This document shows, piece by piece, positions 19,754 through 29,983 of a DNA stretch of 64,000 nucleotides. The stretch is from NCBI RefSeq assembly GCF_001274785.1, contig NZ_LHPI01000001.1, positions 310,001-374,000 on the forward strand. Reading direction: 5' to 3'. Position numbers and translations under genes: made by a program. The stretch's first letter is position 1. The number at the start of each line of letters is the position of its first letter. The notes under the pieces were generated by a model. The model saw nothing but the letters and a program-made list of their open reading frames with translations. It searched no databases and was not told the origin of the DNA. This stretch comes from Vibrio hepatarius (lineage in GTDB: Bacteria > Pseudomonadota > Gammaproteobacteria > Enterobacterales > Vibrionaceae).

Positions 19754-21010
19754 ATGACACAGTCACTTATTCAAGACCTACAGCAGCGCGGTCTGATCGC
19801 GCAAACCACCCACCTAGAACAGCTCAGTGAACAACTATTAACGCCTCAAGTGCTTTACTGTGGCTTTGACCCTACCGCGGGTAGTTTGCATATCGGCCAC
19901 CTGGTTCCTTTGATGATGCTGAAACGTTTTCAGAACGCAGGGCACAAACCGATCGCGCTAATAGGCGGTGCAACGGGAATGATCGGTGACCCAAGCTTTA
20001 AAGCGACCGAGCGTAGCTTGAACAGCGAAGAAACGGTAAAAACTTGGCTATCACAGTTATCGCAACAGATTAATCAAGTGATGGGTTCTCACTTAAGTCG
20101 CCCGCTCAAGATCGTCAATAACGCCGATTGGACAGGGCAAATCAACGTGATTGAGTTTTTACGTGATATCGGTAAACACTTCTCCGTCAACGCGATGATT
20201 AACCGTGAGTCGGTTAAGCAGCGTTTGCAGCGTCCAGAGCAAGGTATCTCATTTACCGAATTTAGTTATGCGCTACTGCAAGCCTACGATTTTGTTCACC
20301 TTAACCGAGAGTTTGGTTGCAAGCTGCAAATCGGCGGCAGTGACCAATGGGGTAACATCGTCAGCGGAATTGACTTGACGCGTCGTATCAACAACGACAA
20401 CGTGTTTGGTTTGACGCTTCCGTTGATCACTAAATCGGACGGCGTGAAATTTGGTAAAACCGAAGGTGGCGCAGTGTGGTTAGACGCGGAGAAAACTTCG
20501 CCTTATGCTTTTTACCAGTTCTGGCTTAACACCGCTGATGACGATGTTTACCGCTTTCTGCGTTACTACACCTTCTTGTCGTTAAGCGAAATTGAAGAGA
20601 TAGAACAGCAAGACCAAAACCAAGCCGGTAAACCACAAGCGCAGCGTATTTTGGCAGAAGAAGTGACGCGATTTGTTCATGGTGAAGAGGGGTTGGCCAG
20701 CGCAAAACGCATTACCCAGGCGTTGTTTGATGGCGAGCTCAAAACACTCAGCCGCTCAGAGGTGAATCAACTGGCACTTGATGGCCTACCAACGTTCACT
20801 ATTGAGTCTGAATGGGATATGCCCACCGCCTTAGTGGCAAGCGATTTGGCCAAGTCAAAGCGTATCGCGCGCGAGCTTTTGGCCAGCAATGCGATTAAGG
20901 TCAATGGCGAGGTAGTGTCGGGAGAGTCTCTTGAGCAACAGTTTGCTTTGTTTGATAAATATTGGATTGTTCAACGCGGGAAGAAAGCGTTCCGCTTATT
21001 GAGTCGCTAA
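19754..21010 (+). CDS. tyrS: tyrosyl-tRNA synthetase
   Basis: A 418-residue class I synthetase that charges tRNA-Tyr. The ATP-binding HIGH motif is at 46-49, and the second signature is KFGKT (232-236), the E. coli TyrS-type variant of KMSKS. A C-terminal S4 RNA-binding domain (about 355-418) is complete. The ribosome-binding site AGAGAGGA precedes the ATG. It is not in a housekeeping cluster: its neighbours are a LuxR regulator and a decarboxylase. Vibrios can carry two TyrRS forms, so this may be the second copy; the window alone cannot tell. A terminator follows. Confidence 0.95.
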   Translation: MTQSLIQDLQQRGLIAQTTHLEQLSEQLLTPQVLYCGFDPTAGSLHIGHLVPLMMLKRFQNAGHKPIALIGGATGMIGDPSFKATERSLNSEETVKTWLSQLSQQINQVMGSHLSRPLKIVNNADWTGQINVIEFLRDIGKHFSVNAMINRESVKQRLQRPEQGISFTEFSYALLQAYDFVHLNREFGCKLQIGGSDQWGNIVSGIDLTRRINNDNVFGLTLPLITKSDGVKFGKTEGGAVWLDAEKTSPYAFYQFWLNTADDDVYRFLRYYTFLSLSEIEEIEQQDQNQAGKPQAQRILAEEVTRFVHGEEGLASAKRITQALFDGELKTLSRSEVNQLALDGLPTFTIESEWDMPTALVASDLAKSKRIARELLASNAIKVNGEVVSGESLEQQFALFDKYWIVQRGKKAFRLLSR

Positions 21011-21033
21011 TCCTAGTAGTATTTGTTTATAGA

Positions 21034-21063
21034 AAAACGCCCACCGAAGTGAGCGTTTTTTCT
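21034..21063. terminator. terminator after tyrS (convergent pair)
   Basis: An 11-bp stem with one mismatch (21034-21044 with 21049-21059), CGAA loop, T run on the plus strand and A run at the other side. Shared with the convergent decarboxylase gene. Confidence 0.75.
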
Positions 21064-21082
21064 ACCTGTTATGGTTTGGCTA

Positions 21083-22282
21083 TTAACCAATCATGCGCTC
21101 TTGCGCTGCTGCTTCCTCGTTAAACACAATCGTTTGTGCACGTTTGAAGAAGTTAAAATCCGTTGCTGTTGCGCTCGTGTAAGCGCCCATCATGCGGCCA
21201 ACGACTAAGTCACCGTTGTCCAGTTGTGGCAGCATGACATTTTCTGCAATCACATCAATGCTGTCGCAAGTCGGGCCGGCCAAAACGCTTGGTAGGTATT
21301 CGCCACCTTGTTTTAGTGTAACTAGTGGGTACTGTGCGTCGTCAAACATCAAGCCGCTGAATGAACCGTAAATACCATCATCCAAGTAGTACCAAATCTG
21401 ACCTTCGCGCTCTGCTTGGCCCATCACCGATGCGACACTCATCATTGCCTGCGCAACGATAAAACGTCCTGGTTCAGCAATGACGTGAACCGTTTCTGGC
21501 AACTCATTCAACGCTTCGTTAATCGGCACACAAAACTCATCGATTGGCGTCACGTGTTTTGAGTAACTCACCGGGAAACCACCACCGATGTCTAGTGTGC
21601 TAAGCGCTGGCAGACCGCGTTCCACTACTTGTTCCATGACTTGTTTACAAGTGAGGATCGCATCTACGTATTTCTGTGGATTCATGGTTTGTGAACCAAC
21701 ATGGAACGACAGGCCTTTGATACGGATATTCCACTCTTTCGCTGTTTCGATGATGGTCAGAGCTTGCTCTGGTGAGCAGCCAAACTTCTTCGAAAGGTCA
21801 GCAAACGCTTCAGAGTTACGGAAGCTCAAACGCACCAATAGTTCAACTTCGTCTTTGTATGCTTTGAACTTTGCCAGCTCGTTTAGGTTATCCACCACAA
21901 ACACATTGCAGCCGTACGCTAACGCGTCACGAATATCCGAATCGCGTTTAATTGGATGCGTGTGAATAGTACGCTCCGCTGGGACGCCTTGCTGTGCGAC
22001 TAACTCCACTTCGCCTGTGGTTGCTAGGTCAAAGCTCGCCCCTTCTTCAAGCAGAGTTTTTACAACTGCTGGGTGTGGCAATGGCTTAAGTGCAAAGTGT
22101 AACGTAACCGTCGGTAGTGCATTTTTCAGCTCACGGTATTGGCTGCGAATGACGTCGCAATCAAGTAGCAGTAATGGCGCACCGAACTGCTCAACAGAAG
22201 ACTCGATAAGAGAAACTTCAGCAGCAGACAGAGTTTGAGAAGAAAAAGATTGAAAATCCAATACAGAATGAGCGTGAGCCAT
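21083..22282 (-). CDS. lysine/ornithine decarboxylase, beta/alpha-barrel (fold III) PLP type
   Basis: 399 residues from the ATG at 22282, chosen because GGAGG lies 7 nt upstream; the open frame runs back to 22321 without such a site. PLP Lys66 is in HFALKPLPHP, FHVGSQ is at 194-199, the glycine loop GGGFP at about 233, EPGR at 270-273, and the catalytic Cys339 in AGPTCDSID. This matches the eukaryotic-like ODC family, and closely the type described from Vibrio vulnificus that accepts both lysine and ornithine (making cadaverine and putrescine). It is a single-gene unit; regulation is not visible. Confidence 0.85.
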   Translation of the reverse strand: MAHAHSVLDFQSFSSQTLSAAEVSLIESSVEQFGAPLLLLDCDVIRSQYRELKNALPTVTLHFALKPLPHPAVVKTLLEEGASFDLATTGEVELVAQQGVPAERTIHTHPIKRDSDIRDALAYGCNVFVVDNLNELAKFKAYKDEVELLVRLSFRNSEAFADLSKKFGCSPEQALTIIETAKEWNIRIKGLSFHVGSQTMNPQKYVDAILTCKQVMEQVVERGLPALSTLDIGGGFPVSYSKHVTPIDEFCVPINEALNELPETVHVIAEPGRFIVAQAMMSVASVMGQAEREGQIWYYLDDGIYGSFSGLMFDDAQYPLVTLKQGGEYLPSVLAGPTCDSIDVIAENVMLPQLDNGDLVVGRMMGAYTSATATDFNFFKRAQTIVFNEEAAAQERMIG

Positions 22283-22737
22283 AGTAAACCTCCAACGTGT
22301 AAAGGCACTTTTCATTCGCACTTTGTACAGTGAGGTAATGATGAAAAGTGGAGCGTCAAAAAAAGCGCAATTGCGCAGTCAAAGTCACTCTTGGATAGTT
22401 GCTCTATCGCCTTGCCACAAAACACGCTGTGATGTACTCGGATTGGCTATCATCAAGAAGCAGGGCGATATTAAGTGGATAATTTTTCTCGCGCAACACC
22501 CAATGCGGTTTTTGAAAGCAAAACATTTTTGTTGTCAGGATAGAAATTGTTGAACGTGATTGCGACCTCCCGTCACATGGGCGGTGTGGCAATTTTTACG
22601 TAAGTCTAGGGGCTAAATTGTTGGTATTTGAGGCAAGCCATTTAGTGCAATATTCAATTAGTTTAGTTTTCTTAAGGGTTTCTTAAGATTCGCTGATTAA
22701 TGTGGTTTATGAAATCAAACATCAATGGAGATAGACC
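22283..22737. promoter_or_regulatory. divergent regulatory region with CTTAAG-N5-CTTAAG box
   Basis: 455 bp between the decarboxylase and the PepSY gene. A perfect direct repeat CTTAAG-GGTTT-CTTAAG (22671-22676 and 22682-22687) ends 50 bp before the PepSY ATG. This hexamer-N5-hexamer form is typical of PmrA/QseB-class response regulator sites. The short ORFs here have no ribosome-binding sites. Confidence 0.6.
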
Positions 22738-23019
22738 ATGACGATCAACAAAGCACTTGTTCTTTCTGGGTTAGTAGTGGGTATGTTTGCATCTTCTGCC
22801 TACGCCGATCCAACTTGCACTAAAGCGAGCCAAGACACCTGGATTCCGTTCGAACAAGCCAAACAGCAAGTGATGGACCAAGGCTATAGCATTAAAAAAT
22901 TCAAAACGACAGACACGGGTTGCTACGAACTGTATGGCAAAGATGCACAGGGTAAACGCGTAGAAATCTATTATGACCCAACCAACCTCAAAGTCGTGAA
23001 AGAGGAAAAAGATGACTAA
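22738..23019 (+). CDS. periplasmic PepSY-domain protein
   Basis: A 93-residue exported protein: signal peptide to about residue 23 (SSAYA/DP), then a single PepSY-like fold (WIPFEQAKQQVMDQGY ... GCYELYGKD ... VEIYYDPTNLKVV). There are two Cys, possibly disulfide-bonded. Its 3' end overlaps the cytochrome b561 gene by 8 bp, so they are translated together; PepSY-cytochrome b561 pairs are common in gamma-proteobacteria. The inferred role is periplasmic partner of the membrane haem protein. The upstream CTTAAG repeat suggests control by a PmrA/QseB-like regulator. No symbol assigned. Confidence 0.85.
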   Translation: MTINKALVLSGLVVGMFASSAYADPTCTKASQDTWIPFEQAKQQVMDQGYSIKKFKTTDTGCYELYGKDAQGKRVEIYYDPTNLKVVKEEKDD

Positions 23020-23527
23020 GCACTTTGTTTGGGACAGATTGGTGCGTGTGACGCACTGGTCTGTCGCTGCTTTGTTTTTGGCTAACTACTTGGTTACCGA
23101 AGAGGGCAGCGATATCCATGAGTGGGTCGGATACAGCGTGGTTGGGTTGGTAGTGATTCGTTTGTTGTGGGGAATCATTGCTTCACCTCCGGCGAGACTG
23201 TCTTCGTTTTTACCTTCTCCACGTTCAGCATTGCTGCATTTAAAGCGGGTATTTGAAACTAGAGAGGACCAACATACTGGTCACAATCCTGCAGGTTCGG
23301 TGATGATCTGGTGTATGTGGATTGGGTTGTTGATGACAGGACTGTCAGGTTATTTGATGGAAACCGATCAGTTTTGGGGTGAGGATTGGGTCGAAGAGTT
23401 CCACGAATTGGCGGCGAATCTAACTTTCGCATGTGTCTGTATTCATGTTACGGCCATTGCGGTGATGAGCCGAGTGACCGGAAACAGCTATATCCGCTCA
23501 ATGCTTTGGAAACAAAAACGCCACTAA
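23012..23527 (+). CDS. cytochrome b561 family protein
   Basis: A 171-residue integral membrane di-haem cytochrome with four hydrophobic segments. Candidate haem ligands are His15 (VTHW), His36 (IHEW), His131 (EFHELAA) and His145 (VCIHVTA), one near each helix, as in the bacterial cytochrome b561/Ni-Fe-hydrogenase b-subunit family. It probably passes electrons across the inner membrane, perhaps from quinol or toward superoxide or another acceptor; the partner is not visible beyond the PepSY protein. It starts inside the PepSY gene, and its stop codon lies within a terminator stem. Confidence 0.85.
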   Translation: MTKHFVWDRLVRVTHWSVAALFLANYLVTEEGSDIHEWVGYSVVGLVVIRLLWGIIASPPARLSSFLPSPRSALLHLKRVFETREDQHTGHNPAGSVMIWCMWIGLLMTGLSGYLMETDQFWGEDWVEEFHELAANLTFACVCIHVTAIAVMSRVTGNSYIRSMLWKQKRH

Positions 23528-23543
23528 ATCGTAGTGGCGTTTT
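23515..23543. terminator. bidirectional terminator after cytochrome b561 gene
   Basis: A 12-bp perfect stem (23515-23526 with 23532-23543), 5-nt loop, overlapping the stop codon at 23525-23527. It serves the convergent dsdA side too. Confidence 0.8.
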
Positions 23544-23570
23544 ATCTCTATGCCGTAACTCACTGAGAGT

Positions 23571-24899
23571 CTAACCAGCGGCCTTGTTTAAATAACTTTC
23601 CATCTCTTGCTTTGGAACCATGCCGCCACCTGTTGCCCAGACTAAATGCGTCGCTTGTTTGAATGCGTTCTCACTAATGCTAATGCGATTCAAATAACTT
23701 GGATTCTGACTGACCAATACTGGGCCAAGCATTCCAGCGAGGGCAGAGGGTTCTAACTGAATCCCCTCGGTTTGGTTGAGCTGCCCGAGTAAGCGGTACA
23801 TATGTTCATCTGAGAGCGTGTAATAGCCGTCGAGTAAGCGTTCCATCGCTCGGCCAACAAACCCCGACGCGCGACCGACAGCAAGACCGTCCGCAGCGGT
23901 AATGTTATCGATACCAATATCTTGTACCGAAATCTTGTCGTGCAATCCGGTATGCACGCCAAGCAGCATGCACGGTGAATGAGTCGGCTCGGCGAAAATG
24001 CAGTGCACGTGATCGCCAAACGCCATTTTAAGGCCAAATGCGACGCCACCCGGGCCACCGCCTACGCCACAAGGCAGATAGACAAATAAAGGGTGCTCTG
24101 CATCAACACGAATGCCCTGTTGGTCAAATTGCTGTTTCACTCTTTCTCCGGCCACCGAGTAGCCAAGGAACAAGGTTTTCGAGTTTTCATCATCGATAAA
24201 AAAGCAGTTCGGGTCTTGCTCCGCTTCTTTTCGTCCTTGCTCAACCGCGACCCCGTAATCTTGTTGATACTCGACCACATTAACGCCATGGAAGCGCAGT
24301 TTGTCTTTCTTCCATTGACGAGCATCAGCCGACATGTGAACGGATACCGAGAATCCGAGTTTAGCGCTCATGATGCCAATCGACAGACCTAAGTTCCCTG
24401 TTGAGCCTACCGCGATACTGTACTGTTTGAAAAAGTCGCGGAACTGCTCGCTGAACAACTTACTGTAATCGTCGTTGGTTGAGAGTAAACCCGCTTTGAT
24501 GGCTAACTGCTCGGCGTGGCTCAGCACTTCATAAATACCGCCGCGGGCTTTAATGGAGCCAGAAATCGGCAAATGGCTGTCTTTCTTCAGCAGTACCTTG
24601 CCTTGAATCTCGGTTTGATACTCTTGTTCCAGCCAGGTTTGCATTGCTGGAATCGCTGCGATCTCCGACTCGATAATACCATTGCTGGCTTTGGTCTCTG
24701 GAAAGGCTTTGGCCAAATACGGAGCGAAGCGGCTAAGCCTGTCGCTCGCATCTTGAATGTCTTTGGCGTTCAGCCCCACGTAAGGCAAGCCTTTTTCTAG
24801 GCTGGTCACATTGGGGTTAAACCATGCCACTTCTTCCAGTTCAATAAGCTGTTTCACTAGTGGAAAATCGCGGCTAAGCGTTTCAATATCATTCGTCAT
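23571..24899 (-). CDS. dsdA: D-serine ammonia-lyase (D-serine dehydratase)
   Basis: A 442-residue PLP enzyme converting D-serine to pyruvate and ammonia. PLP Lys117 is in SGSIKARGG, and the phosphate-binding glycine loop is in [10 protein letters not shown]. Length and N-terminus ([16 protein letters not shown]) fit the DsdA family. No dsdC regulator or dsdX transporter accompanies it. It instead follows the RND pump gene by only 29 bp on the same strand with no terminator between, so it may be the last gene of the efflux operon. AGGAAT lies just before the ATG. Confidence 0.93.
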   Translation of the reverse strand: MTNDIETLSRDFPLVKQLIELEEVAWFNPNVTSLEKGLPYVGLNAKDIQDASDRLSRFAPYLAKAFPETKASNGIIESEIAAIPAMQTWLEQEYQTEIQGKVLLKKDSHLPISGSIKARGGIYEVLSHAEQLAIKAGLLSTNDDYSKLFSEQFRDFFKQYSIAVGSTGNLGLSIGIMSAKLGFSVSVHMSADARQWKKDKLRFHGVNVVEYQQDYGVAVEQGRKEAEQDPNCFFIDDENSKTLFLGYSVAGERVKQQFDQQGIRVDAEHPLFVYLPCGVGGGPGGVAFGLKMAFGDHVHCIFAEPTHSPCMLLGVHTGLHDKISVQDIGIDNITAADGLAVGRASGFVGRAMERLLDGYYTLSDEHMYRLLGQLNQTEGIQLEPSALAGMLGPVLVSQNPSYLNRISISENAFKQATHLVWATGGGMVPKQEMESYLNKAAG

Positions 24900-24928
24900 A
24901 GGATTCCTAACGGGCTGATTTTTATCTT

Positions 24929-27900
24929 TTATATTTCTTCGTGTTTATGGACCAAGCCAAAGTCGGCAAGAATCGCATAAGCGGCAGGAATCATAAACAG
25001 TACCAGTAGCGTCGAGGCAAAGATACCAAATACGATTGATATCACCAGTGGCTGGATAACTTGCGCTTGCAAGCTAGTTTCAGTCAGCAATGGTAATAAA
25101 CCTGCGGCTGTCGTCATTGAGGTTAGGAACACGGCGCGAAAACGCTCGCGGCTCGCTTTGACCACCGAATCGTGCACGCTGTCGCCTTCATCGACGTGAT
25201 GGCGAATGTATTGCACCAACAAAATGGAGTCGTTGACCACAATCCCTGCTAAAGAAACAAAGCCCATCATACTCGGCATACTCAGTGAGTGACCCAGCAA
25301 TATATGTCCCCAAACAACCCCGATAAAGGCGAGAGGGATCGCGAGCATGACCACAAACGGTTCGAGATAACTGCGGAACTGGTAGCTGAGAATCGCAAAG
25401 ACGCCGAACAAGCCGAGCAAAAAGCCTTTGCCCATTGAAGCGCCAGTTTCGGCTGCGTCTTTTGCTTCACCTTCGAAATCGAAACGCAAACCTGGATACT
25501 TAGCGACGAGCTTCGGCGCTTCTTCTAACTGGAACTGACGAATGATTGCTGTCGAGTTCGCTTTGGTATTGTCGGTATCGCCAAACACGCTGATGGTTCT
25601 CAAACCGTCGATGCGTTGAATGCGCACGTAGTTACGCTGGAAATCGAGTGTGGCAATCGTCGCCAATGGAATCTGACTACCGTTTGGCATAATGATCGGG
25701 AAGTTAGCCAACTGCTGCAAGTCACCCGCTTGGGTTTTGTCTAAGCGTACTTCAATTGAGATATTCTCCACCCCAACTTGAATTTCATCGGCGGTTTGGC
25801 CAAAGAATGCAGCGCGAAGCTGGGCGGCGATCAACTGACCATTGATGCCATACGCTTCTGCGCCCGGACGCAGTTTGACCAGAATCTCTTCTTTACCCAT
25901 GCGCATGTCATCAAGCACACCGTGTACGCCGTCAAACTCCTTTAGATACTGCTGAATATCGATGGAAGCGGCTTTTAACTCATCAAGGTTGTCGTGCTTA
26001 GCACGAATCTCAATTGCACGTCCACCAGGGCCCATCGTCGGTTGTTTAAACACCAGAGAAATTGGGTCGGCCAGTTCGCCAATATCGTCACGCCATGCGT
26101 TGATAAAGTCGTCGATGACGGTATTGCGGCTCTCTGCGCCGAGTAAATCTAAACGCACGGTGGCAATGTGTGGGCCAGATTCATTCGCGTCTGCGTTGGC
26201 GTTAAATTGGCTGGTGATATGCTCCACCAACGGCGTGCCATTCTCGTTTTTCTCACTCCATTCCACGGCTAGCTTTTGTGCTGACGCGACGATTCGATCG
26301 ACTACCGCTTCGGTCTGCGATAGCGAAGATCCGGGCGGGAGAATAATCCGCGCTTCAGCAATATCTCCGTCTAAGTCGGGAAACGGTTGAAACTTTAGGA
26401 TACCGCCAACGATAGTAGCGATGGATATTAGCAGAATGGCAACCACTGAACCCAGAAACGCGTAGCGATATTCCACCACTTTTTCTACTGCGTTGATAAG
26501 ACGGGTATTTCTAAAGTTCTCAAATCCATCCAAAATCTTCTTCTTAAACTTCGCTGGTGGCTTGTCGTGTTTTTCTTTGTGCAGTGAATGCGACAAGTGG
26601 TTCGGCAAGATAAGAAACGCTTCAATCAAGCTGAGCGTCAGTACCAAAATCAGCACTTGAGGCACGGCTTTGAGCACAGCGCCCATTTCCCCTTCAAGAA
26701 ACAGCAAGCTACCAAAGATGCACACTGTGGTGAGGAAAGATGAAAGTACCCCAGGGAGCACTTTCTTTACCCCTTTGACCACGGCATTGTCGATATCTTC
26801 GCCGCGGTCGAGGTGAGAGGCGATCGACTCCGCTATCACGATCGCATCGTCCATCATAATACCGATGGCCATCAATAAGCCGACCAGAGACATGATGTTG
26901 ATGGATAAGCCCAGTTGCGCCATCAGGAACAATCCGCCCAAGAAAGCCACGGGTAAACCTGCTGCAACCCAGAACGAGTATCGCAAGCTAAAGAACAACC
27001 ACATAGTGGCGAACACCAATACGATACCTTGCCAGCCATTGCGAACCATCATGGTCAAACGGTCCCAAAGTACAGAGGAGAGATCGTTGGTCAATTCAAG
27101 TTTAACGCCGTCGGGCGCGATAGCTTGCTGGTCTTCAACAAACTGCGCGACACGGTCTTTGATTCGTAGCGCGTCATCCTCTTTGTTCTTGCTGATTTTA
27201 AGTAGGGCAGACGGGTGGCCGTCAAACAGCACCTTTTGTTCATCCAGTTCGAATCGATCGGTGATTTTCGCAATGTCTTTGAGACGGATGATAGAGCCAT
27301 TTTCACCTGAGCCAATGACGATGGTTTCGAGCTCTTGTGGTGTTACACGGCGCTCATCAAAACGGATCAAAAAGTTTTTGTCTGGTGTTTCAACATTACC
27401 ACTCGGCAGTTTGACGTTTTGGCGTCCGATTTGCTCGGCAATATCACCGACACTTAAGCCCAATTGACGAATGGCCTGGCTATCAAGCTCAACACGATAT
27501 TGGTGGTCAGAAAAGCCCGCGACGCTGACAAGGGACACGCCGTAATCGAGTTTCAATGTACGTTTTAATTGCTCTGAGTACGCTTTCAGCTCTGGCCAAG
27601 TGGTATCGGCGGTGATGGCGACGTCGACAACGGGTTCGTTCCAGTCGAGTTCTTGAACCACTGGCGATTCGATCTCTGCTGGGAAGTCGTTGATCGAGTT
27701 GATTTGTGTCTGGACGTCGACCAGCATTCGGCCGATATCGGCTTTTTCATTCAATTTAAGGATCAGACGTGCAGAGCCTTCAATCGCTTCACATTGGGTT
27801 TCTTCAATGTTGGCAAGGCCGTCGACAGCGTCTTCCATGCGCACACAAAGGCTTTCTTCCACTTCTTGTGGAGAAGCGCCCGGATACACCACGCCTGCCA

Positions 27901-28030
27901 TGATGTAAGGAGGGTCAAACTCGGGAAATGTCTCACGCTTGATGTTAGGTAAAGTGGTGATCCCCAGTAGCAGCAACGACAGCATCAGCAGGTTGGCGGC
28001 GGTTGGGTGTTTGGCGAAGAATCGAATCAT
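24929..28030 (-). CDS. RND-family efflux pump, inner-membrane permease
   Basis: 1033 residues, the full length of an AcrB/HAE1-type permease. TM1 is at about 11-30, followed by a large periplasmic pore/docking domain. TM4 carries the proton-relay Asp pair ([14 protein letters not shown], near 395), a second large periplasmic loop follows, and the protein ends with a cluster of C-terminal helices ([17 protein letters not shown]). It works as a trimer driven by protons, with the adaptor encoded just upstream (4-bp overlap). No outer-membrane channel gene is present, so a TolC-like protein from elsewhere is expected. Substrates are unknown. Confidence 0.92.
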   Translation of the reverse strand: MIRFFAKHPTAANLLMLSLLLLGITTLPNIKRETFPEFDPPYIMAGVVYPGASPQEVEESLCVRMEDAVDGLANIEETQCEAIEGSARLILKLNEKADIGRMLVDVQTQINSINDFPAEIESPVVQELDWNEPVVDVAITADTTWPELKAYSEQLKRTLKLDYGVSLVSVAGFSDHQYRVELDSQAIRQLGLSVGDIAEQIGRQNVKLPSGNVETPDKNFLIRFDERRVTPQELETIVIGSGENGSIIRLKDIAKITDRFELDEQKVLFDGHPSALLKISKNKEDDALRIKDRVAQFVEDQQAIAPDGVKLELTNDLSSVLWDRLTMMVRNGWQGIVLVFATMWLFFSLRYSFWVAAGLPVAFLGGLFLMAQLGLSINIMSLVGLLMAIGIMMDDAIVIAESIASHLDRGEDIDNAVVKGVKKVLPGVLSSFLTTVCIFGSLLFLEGEMGAVLKAVPQVLILVLTLSLIEAFLILPNHLSHSLHKEKHDKPPAKFKKKILDGFENFRNTRLINAVEKVVEYRYAFLGSVVAILLISIATIVGGILKFQPFPDLDGDIAEARIILPPGSSLSQTEAVVDRIVASAQKLAVEWSEKNENGTPLVEHITSQFNANADANESGPHIATVRLDLLGAESRNTVIDDFINAWRDDIGELADPISLVFKQPTMGPGGRAIEIRAKHDNLDELKAASIDIQQYLKEFDGVHGVLDDMRMGKEEILVKLRPGAEAYGINGQLIAAQLRAAFFGQTADEIQVGVENISIEVRLDKTQAGDLQQLANFPIIMPNGSQIPLATIATLDFQRNYVRIQRIDGLRTISVFGDTDNTKANSTAIIRQFQLEEAPKLVAKYPGLRFDFEGEAKDAAETGASMGKGFLLGLFGVFAILSYQFRSYLEPFVVMLAIPLAFIGVVWGHILLGHSLSMPSMMGFVSLAGIVVNDSILLVQYIRHHVDEGDSVHDSVVKASRERFRAVFLTSMTTAAGLLPLLTETSLQAQVIQPLVISIVFGIFASTLLVLFMIPAAYAILADFGLVHKHEEI

Positions 28031-29337
28031 GAATCAGACTCCTCAAGGTTTGCTTCTTTAAGCGCCATACCTTCGATAGCTGGCAACAAATCATTGATCA
28101 CCAAGCGTTCGCCTTGCATCAACTCGCCATCAATAACCACTTGATTGTCTCTGCGATAGAGCACGTCAACCGCGACAATTTTTAGCGTGTTGTTTTCGTC
28201 TTTGATATAGATTTTGTCGCCGTGCAACGCGCGCTCTGGGATCACCCAACTCGGGTTTTCTTGGCCTTCAATGTTGGCACGGACAAACATGCCGTTGACC
28301 AGTGGCGGCGTGCTGCTTGGGCTTAGATCTCGATAATCCTGTTTGATTTCCAAAATTACGCCAGCGGTTGCCTGACTAGGGTCGACTGTTTCACTAATGC
28401 GAGCCACGCGCGCGGGCCAAGTCGCGTGTAAGTTGCCGCTGTTCAGTTCGATTTCAGCTTTAACAAACGTCATATCTGGGCGTGGGATGCCGGACTCGTC
28501 GCGGCTGAACTCACCAATACTTGAAGCCAGCGTGCGCATATCGTGGATAGATAGTTGCGCTTCCACTTCCATAACCTTGATGCCGTGAGCGACGAACATG
28601 GTCTGTTGCAAGTTGACCACCTGGTCTTGCTCGATATCCACTTGTGATATGCGTAGGTCCATTGGCAAAGTGATCACCGTTTTATCCAGCGAACGCTGAG
28701 CTTCTTCGACTTTGGCGGCGCTTACTTTCACCAGAGCCTCTGCCACTTTCTTCTCGTCCGGCATCAGGCCGATCTGATTTTCAATATCCAACACCAGTTT
28801 GCGCTGCGACAGAGTAGACTGTTCTTGTTGGTCAACGTCTGACTGTGAGGTTAAGTTCTTCTGTCGCAAGTTGCGTTTACGCTCCAACTCTTTGTTGGCA
28901 ATCACCAAACGGTTCTTTTCAATTTTTAGCGTTTGTTTGAGGTTAGCTTCTTCTTGGTTCAGCTTGGCTAAAGAGGTCTGAGAAGATTTTAAATCAGCCT
29001 GCGCTTGCACCAGTTTAAGCTCATAATCGAGCGGGTCGATACGTAAGATCTCGGTTCCCGCTTTGAGGATTTGACCTTTCTCAAGCTGAGGGTGACGGTA
29101 GATAACTTTACCTGTGACTTCGGCGATCGCTTTCCACTCGACTTTCGGTGCCACCTTGCCAAAGCCCACTGCCACTGGAGCAATCGCTTTTAACTCGAGT
29201 GGAATCGTTTCGACTAATCTTGCTCGGTCCCCTGCGGGTTTAACTGGCAACTCGGGTTTGAGTTTGATTGCCAATACGAGAAAGACGATTCCAACCGCAA
29301 GAGCAGGGAAGAAGAGAAGCTTTTTATTGATTTTCAT
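28027..29337 (-). CDS. RND efflux periplasmic adaptor (membrane fusion protein)
   Basis: A 436-residue HlyD/AcrA-like protein. An N-terminal hydrophobic segment (about 6-24) anchors it. A lipoyl half-motif precedes a long coiled-coil hairpin (about 115-215, rich in Gln, Lys and Glu), then the second lipoyl half and beta-barrel domains. It joins the RND permease to an outer-membrane channel. Its start overlaps the end of tetR by 14 bp and its end overlaps the pump gene by 4 bp, so the three are translationally coupled. Confidence 0.88.
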   Translation of the reverse strand: MKINKKLLFFPALAVGIVFLVLAIKLKPELPVKPAGDRARLVETIPLELKAIAPVAVGFGKVAPKVEWKAIAEVTGKVIYRHPQLEKGQILKAGTEILRIDPLDYELKLVQAQADLKSSQTSLAKLNQEEANLKQTLKIEKNRLVIANKELERKRNLRQKNLTSQSDVDQQEQSTLSQRKLVLDIENQIGLMPDEKKVAEALVKVSAAKVEEAQRSLDKTVITLPMDLRISQVDIEQDQVVNLQQTMFVAHGIKVMEVEAQLSIHDMRTLASSIGEFSRDESGIPRPDMTFVKAEIELNSGNLHATWPARVARISETVDPSQATAGVILEIKQDYRDLSPSSTPPLVNGMFVRANIEGQENPSWVIPERALHGDKIYIKDENNTLKIVAVDVLYRRDNQVVIDGELMQGERLVINDLLPAIEGMALKEANLEESDS

Positions 29338-29983
29338 GACTACCGCCTTGGGTATCTAGGAATCCATGTTTCATTAATTTGATGTTGTGTTCGAGCAACT
29401 GGTTTAGGAACTCTTCCGTTAGCTCGATGCCATGCACTGCCAGTAACGCTGGTGGCGCGATAAACGGAAAGACCATCAAACTGAGATACGACACGCGGCA
29501 CAGTTTCGGATCGGCGTCTTTTCTTAAGATCCCGCTTTCAACCAGTTTGTTAAACATCATGCCTTGCATTGGTTTACTGATATCGCTGAACACCTTTTCC
29601 AGCAATTTACGCTGGGTTTCAGATGGCGGCATGTGCATGACTTGCGCGACCAGACGCGGAAACTGCGGCACTTTGATCATTTCCTGATAGTAGGTACGCA
29701 TGATATCGAGGAAGTTTTTTTCAGAGTTGTCTGCAATGAGCGCTTGTAGCTGCTTTTGTATCGGCGAGAGGGTCTCGCGCAGCATGGTTTCGAACAAGCC
29801 TTCCTTACTACCAAAGTAGTAACGGATCATAGCAACATTGACCCCTGCTTTGGTGGCGATCATCCGGGTAGAGACTTTGTCATACGCCATCACAACAAAC
29901 AGTTCTCGTGCGTGATGAATTAGTTTTTCACGAGCGTCGATGTTGTCGCTCGGGCGTCCGACTTTGCGTTGGTGATGACTCAT
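29324..29983 (-). CDS. TetR-family transcriptional regulator of the RND operon
   Basis: 219 residues. The N-terminal TetR helix-turn-helix spans about 14-65 (REKLIHHARELFVVMAYDKVSTRMIATKAGVNVAMIRYYFGSKE with the typical YYF-x-SKE end). The C-terminal all-helical ligand domain is of the AcrR/DUF1956-like size. First gene of the efflux operon; local autorepression is expected. Two copies of an inverted repeat TTAAnCA-N2-TGATTAA lie upstream and are good operator candidates. Confidence 0.9.
   Translation of the reverse strand: MSHHQRKVGRPSDNIDAREKLIHHARELFVVMAYDKVSTRMIATKAGVNVAMIRYYFGSKEGLFETMLRETLSPIQKQLQALIADNSEKNFLDIMRTYYQEMIKVPQFPRLVAQVMHMPPSETQRKLLEKVFSDISKPMQGMMFNKLVESGILRKDADPKLCRVSYLSLMVFPFIAPPALLAVHGIELTEEFLNQLLEHNIKLMKHGFLDTQGGSHENQ

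Noticed and set aside
22323..22553. A 76-codon plus-strand ORF between the decarboxylase and PepSY genes
   Set aside because: No ribosome-binding site, unnatural composition, and it overlaps the region that must hold the decarboxylase promoter.
26865..27467. A 200-codon plus-strand ORF
   Set aside because: It lies fully antisense to the RND pump gene, has no ribosome-binding site and a Ser/Arg/Thr-rich composition typical of a shadow frame.
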